Source of the DNA: Elusimicrobiota bacterium | GTDB lineage: Bacteria > Elusimicrobiota > Elusimicrobia > UBA1565 > UBA9628 | Length of the DNA stretch: 6,870 nt | Direction: 5' to 3' | NCBI GenBank assembly: GCA_028871595.1 | Contig: JAGWMT010000174.1 | Coordinates: 1 to 6,870 of the forward strand | In this document: in pieces, positions 5,302 through 6,870 of the stretch | Numbering within the stretch: the stretch's first letter is position 1 | How the letters are laid out: every line of letters begins with the position of its first letter | Program-made: the position numbers and the translations under genes | Notes under the pieces: model-generated | Told to the model about the DNA's origin: nothing | Databases searched by the model: none | Seen by the model: the letters and a program-made list of their open reading frames with translations, nothing else

Positions 5302-6807
5302 ATGACCACCGCCGCCCTGCCCGACGTCCACCCCCTGCTCAAGGAGTTCCTGGCGCGCCCCCTCCACAAACTTCTGATCGACGGGAAACCCGTCGAGGCG
5401 GCGTCCGGAAAGACCTTCAAGACCCTGAATCCCGCCACCGGGGAGGCCCTGGGCGTCGTCGCCGAGGGCGACGCGGAGGACGTGGACCGCGCCGTCGCCT
5501 CCGCGCGGGCGGCGCTGTCCGGCCCCTGGTCCAAATTGTCGCCCGCCGAGCGCGAGCGCGTCCTGCACAAGGCCGCCGACCTGCTCGAGTCGCGCGCCGA
5601 GGCGTTCGCCCAATTGGAGTCGCTGGACAACGGCAAGGTGATCCGCGAGGCGAAAAGCGGGGACCTTCCCCTTTCCGTCGCCCTTTTCCGTTACTACGGC
5701 GGCTGGCCGACGAAGCTCAACGGCGACACGACGCCGGTGTCCGTGCCGTATTATCCCGGCGCGAAGTTCCTGCACTACACCGTGCGCGAGCCCGTGGGAG
5801 TCGTCGGCGCGATCATACCGTGGAACTTCCCCCTGCTGATGGCGGTGGAGCGTCTCGCGCCCGCGTTGGCCTGCGGCAATGCCATCGTGCTGAAGCCCGC
5901 GGAACAGACGCCGCTGAGCGCGCTGTGGCTGGGAGAACTTTTGCTTGAAGCCGGGGTCCCTCCCGGCGTCGTCAACGTCATTCCCGGTTACGGCAAAACG
6001 GCGGGGGCCGCCGTCGCGAGCCATATGTCCATCGACAAGGTCACCTTCACCGGCTCGACTCAGACCGGAAGAGACGTCGTGAAGGCCTCGGCGGGCAACA
6101 TGAAGCGCGTGACCATGGAGCTGGGCGGCAAGTCGCCCAACATCGTGTTCGCCGACGCCGACATGGAGGCCGCGGCGCGCGGCATGTTCATGGGAATCTT
6201 TTACAACCAAGGTCAAACGTGTTCCGCCGGGTCGCGCGTGTTCATCGAACGGCCGGCCTACGACAAATTGATGGGAGCGTTGGCCGACCGTTCCAAGACC
6301 ATCAAGATGGGCAACCCCCTGGACCCCAAAATGCACATGGGTCCGTTGGTTTCCTCCCAGCAGCGCGACCGCGTGCTGTCCTACATCGAGTCCGGTAAAT
6401 CCGAGGGCGCCCAGCTCCTGTCGGGCGGCGCCGCGGCCGCCGGTCCGGGATTCTTCGTTCAACCCACCGTGTTCGGCGGCGTGAAGGACGAGATGAAGAT
6501 CGCCCGCGAGGAAATCTTCGGGCCGGTGGTGTCCGTGTTCCCCTTCGACACCGTGGACGAAGTCATGGCCCGCGCCAACGCCACCGACTACGGCTTGGTG
6601 GCCGCGGTGTGGACCAAGGACGTGAAAAAGGCCCACCAGACCGCCGCCCGCCTCAAGGCCGGCACGGTGTGGATCAACTGCTACCAGTTCGTGGACGCGG
6701 CCGCGCCGTGGGGCGGCGTCAAGCAAAGCGGCTACGGGCGCGAGAAAGGCCAATGGGCGCTGGACAACTACACGTCGCTCAAGTCGGTCTGGGTGGACCT
6801 GAACTAA
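5302..6807 (+). CDS. NAD-dependent aldehyde dehydrogenase (class 1/2 ALDH superfamily)
   Basis: A complete 501-residue cytoplasmic enzyme that oxidises an aldehyde to its carboxylic acid. All family landmarks are visible: the oxyanion Asn in IIPWNFP (Asn175), cofactor Lys198 in LKPAEQTP with Glu201 at the position that favours NAD over NADP, the Rossmann turn FTGSTQTGR (249-257), the general-base Glu273 in MELGGKSPN, the catalytic Cys307 in NQGQTCSAGSRV, Glu404 in EEIFGPV, and the C-terminal PWGGVKQSGYGREKG (469-483). Length and motifs resemble the retinal, betaine and phenylacetaldehyde dehydrogenase cluster; the substrate is not determined. The start ATG 5302 has a good ribosome binding site, and the longer reading from TTG 5236 is rejected. 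An enoyl-CoA hydratase-like gene follows immediately (TAA then ATG), which places it in acyl or aromatic catabolism, where it would feed an acid toward CoA activation. A candidate promoter and repeat lie upstream. Confidence 0.96.
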   Translation: MTTAALPDVHPLLKEFLARPLHKLLIDGKPVEAASGKTFKTLNPATGEALGVVAEGDAEDVDRAVASARAALSGPWSKLSPAERERVLHKAADLLESRAEAFAQLESLDNGKVIREAKSGDLPLSVALFRYYGGWPTKLNGDTTPVSVPYYPGAKFLHYTVREPVGVVGAIIPWNFPLLMAVERLAPALACGNAIVLKPAEQTPLSALWLGELLLEAGVPPGVVNVIPGYGKTAGAAVASHMSIDKVTFTGSTQTGRDVVKASAGNMKRVTMELGGKSPNIVFADADMEAAARGMFMGIFYNQGQTCSAGSRVFIERPAYDKLMGALADRSKTIKMGNPLDPKMHMGPLVSSQQRDRVLSYIESGKSEGAQLLSGGAAAAGPGFFVQPTVFGGVKDEMKIAREEIFGPVVSVFPFDTVDEVMARANATDYGLVAAVWTKDVKKAHQTAARLKAGTVWINCYQFVDAAAPWGGVKQSGYGREKGQWALDNYTSLKSVWVDLN

Positions 6808-6870
6808 ATGACCGCCACCGCGGCCTCCGAAGTCCTGGTCGAGCGCGACGGCCCCGTCGGCGTCATCACG
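6808..6870 (+). CDS. Enoyl-CoA hydratase/isomerase-like protein, N-terminal fragment cut by window edge
   Basis: Only 21 codons are visible, reading MTATAASEVLVERDGPVGVIT. The VLVERDGPVGVIT segment is the typical first beta-hairpin of crotonase-fold enzymes, which normally continue with LNRP and an oxyanion-hole motif outside this window. The family hydrates or isomerises enoyl-CoA thioesters in beta-oxidation-like pathways. The ATG directly follows the dehydrogenase TAA with no gap and no separate Shine-Dalgarno sequence, so translation is probably coupled in one operon. The identification rests on a short N terminus and is moderate. Confidence 0.65.
   Translation, partial: MTATAASEVLVERDGPVGVIT

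Noticed and set aside
5222..5495. 15-base exact repeat at 5222-5236 and 5481-5495 (cgtggaccgcgccgt)
   Set aside because: The second copy is ordinary coding sequence (VDRAV) in the dehydrogenase and the words are built from common GC-rich triplets; likely chance, with no other repeat features.
5239..6753. Open frame of 504 codons on the minus strand opposite the aldehyde dehydrogenase
   Set aside because: Its translation is rich in His, Gly, Arg and Val with no family motif, as expected of the antisense of a GC-rich gene; the plus strand carries a complete, fully motif-supported enzyme.

Overview
This is a gene-dense, GC-rich (mostly 60-70% G+C) bacterial chromosomal window with short intergenic gaps and typical house-keeping and catabolic families. 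An MsbA-type exporter, a PaaI-type thioesterase and a remnant of a di-haem cytochrome c peroxidase fit a Gram-negative-type, respiring bacterium. The sequence alone does not fix the phylum. I see no insertion sequence, phage gene, CRISPR array, tRNA or rRNA.

Left arm (1-3283, minus strand). Three genes form a tight operon read right to left: a hotdog-fold thioesterase (3283-2774), a 9-bp gap, a fold-type I PLP aminotransferase (2764-1580), and an ABC exporter. The exporter starts with GTG at 1583, overlaps the aminotransferase stop in a GTGA junction, and runs off the left edge of the window.

Middle (3284-4001). A 32-bp divergent gap carries a perfect TATAAT box facing a small plus-strand gene of unknown function (3316-3774). 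This gene has no Shine-Dalgarno sequence and may be leaderless. Between its stop and the next convergent gene lies a stretch that holds no intact gene. It contains a clear minus-strand relic of the C-terminal haem domain of a MauG/CcpA-type cytochrome c peroxidase (about 3783-3961), with an internal deletion and no plausible start.

Right arm (4002-6870). A minus-strand membrane protein built like a sensor histidine kinase (5207-4002) lacks the phospho-acceptor His and the key N-box Asn and has a broken G1 box, so it is best read as a pseudokinase. It is divergently transcribed from an NAD-type aldehyde dehydrogenase (5302-6807), which is followed with no gap by the first 21 codons of an enoyl-CoA hydratase/isomerase-like gene (6808 onward). 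The 94-bp divergent region contains two candidate sigma70-type promoters, one per direction, whose -35 boxes share the same seven bases (TTGTCAA, 5236-5242). A 10-bp-spaced direct repeat overlies the dehydrogenase -10 box. This suggests coordinated or mutually exclusive expression of the pseudokinase and a small acyl/aldehyde catabolic operon.

The points most worth a second look are the catalytically degenerate kinase, the shared -35 divergent promoter, and the cytochrome c peroxidase relic. I found no clear evidence of a wholly new system.
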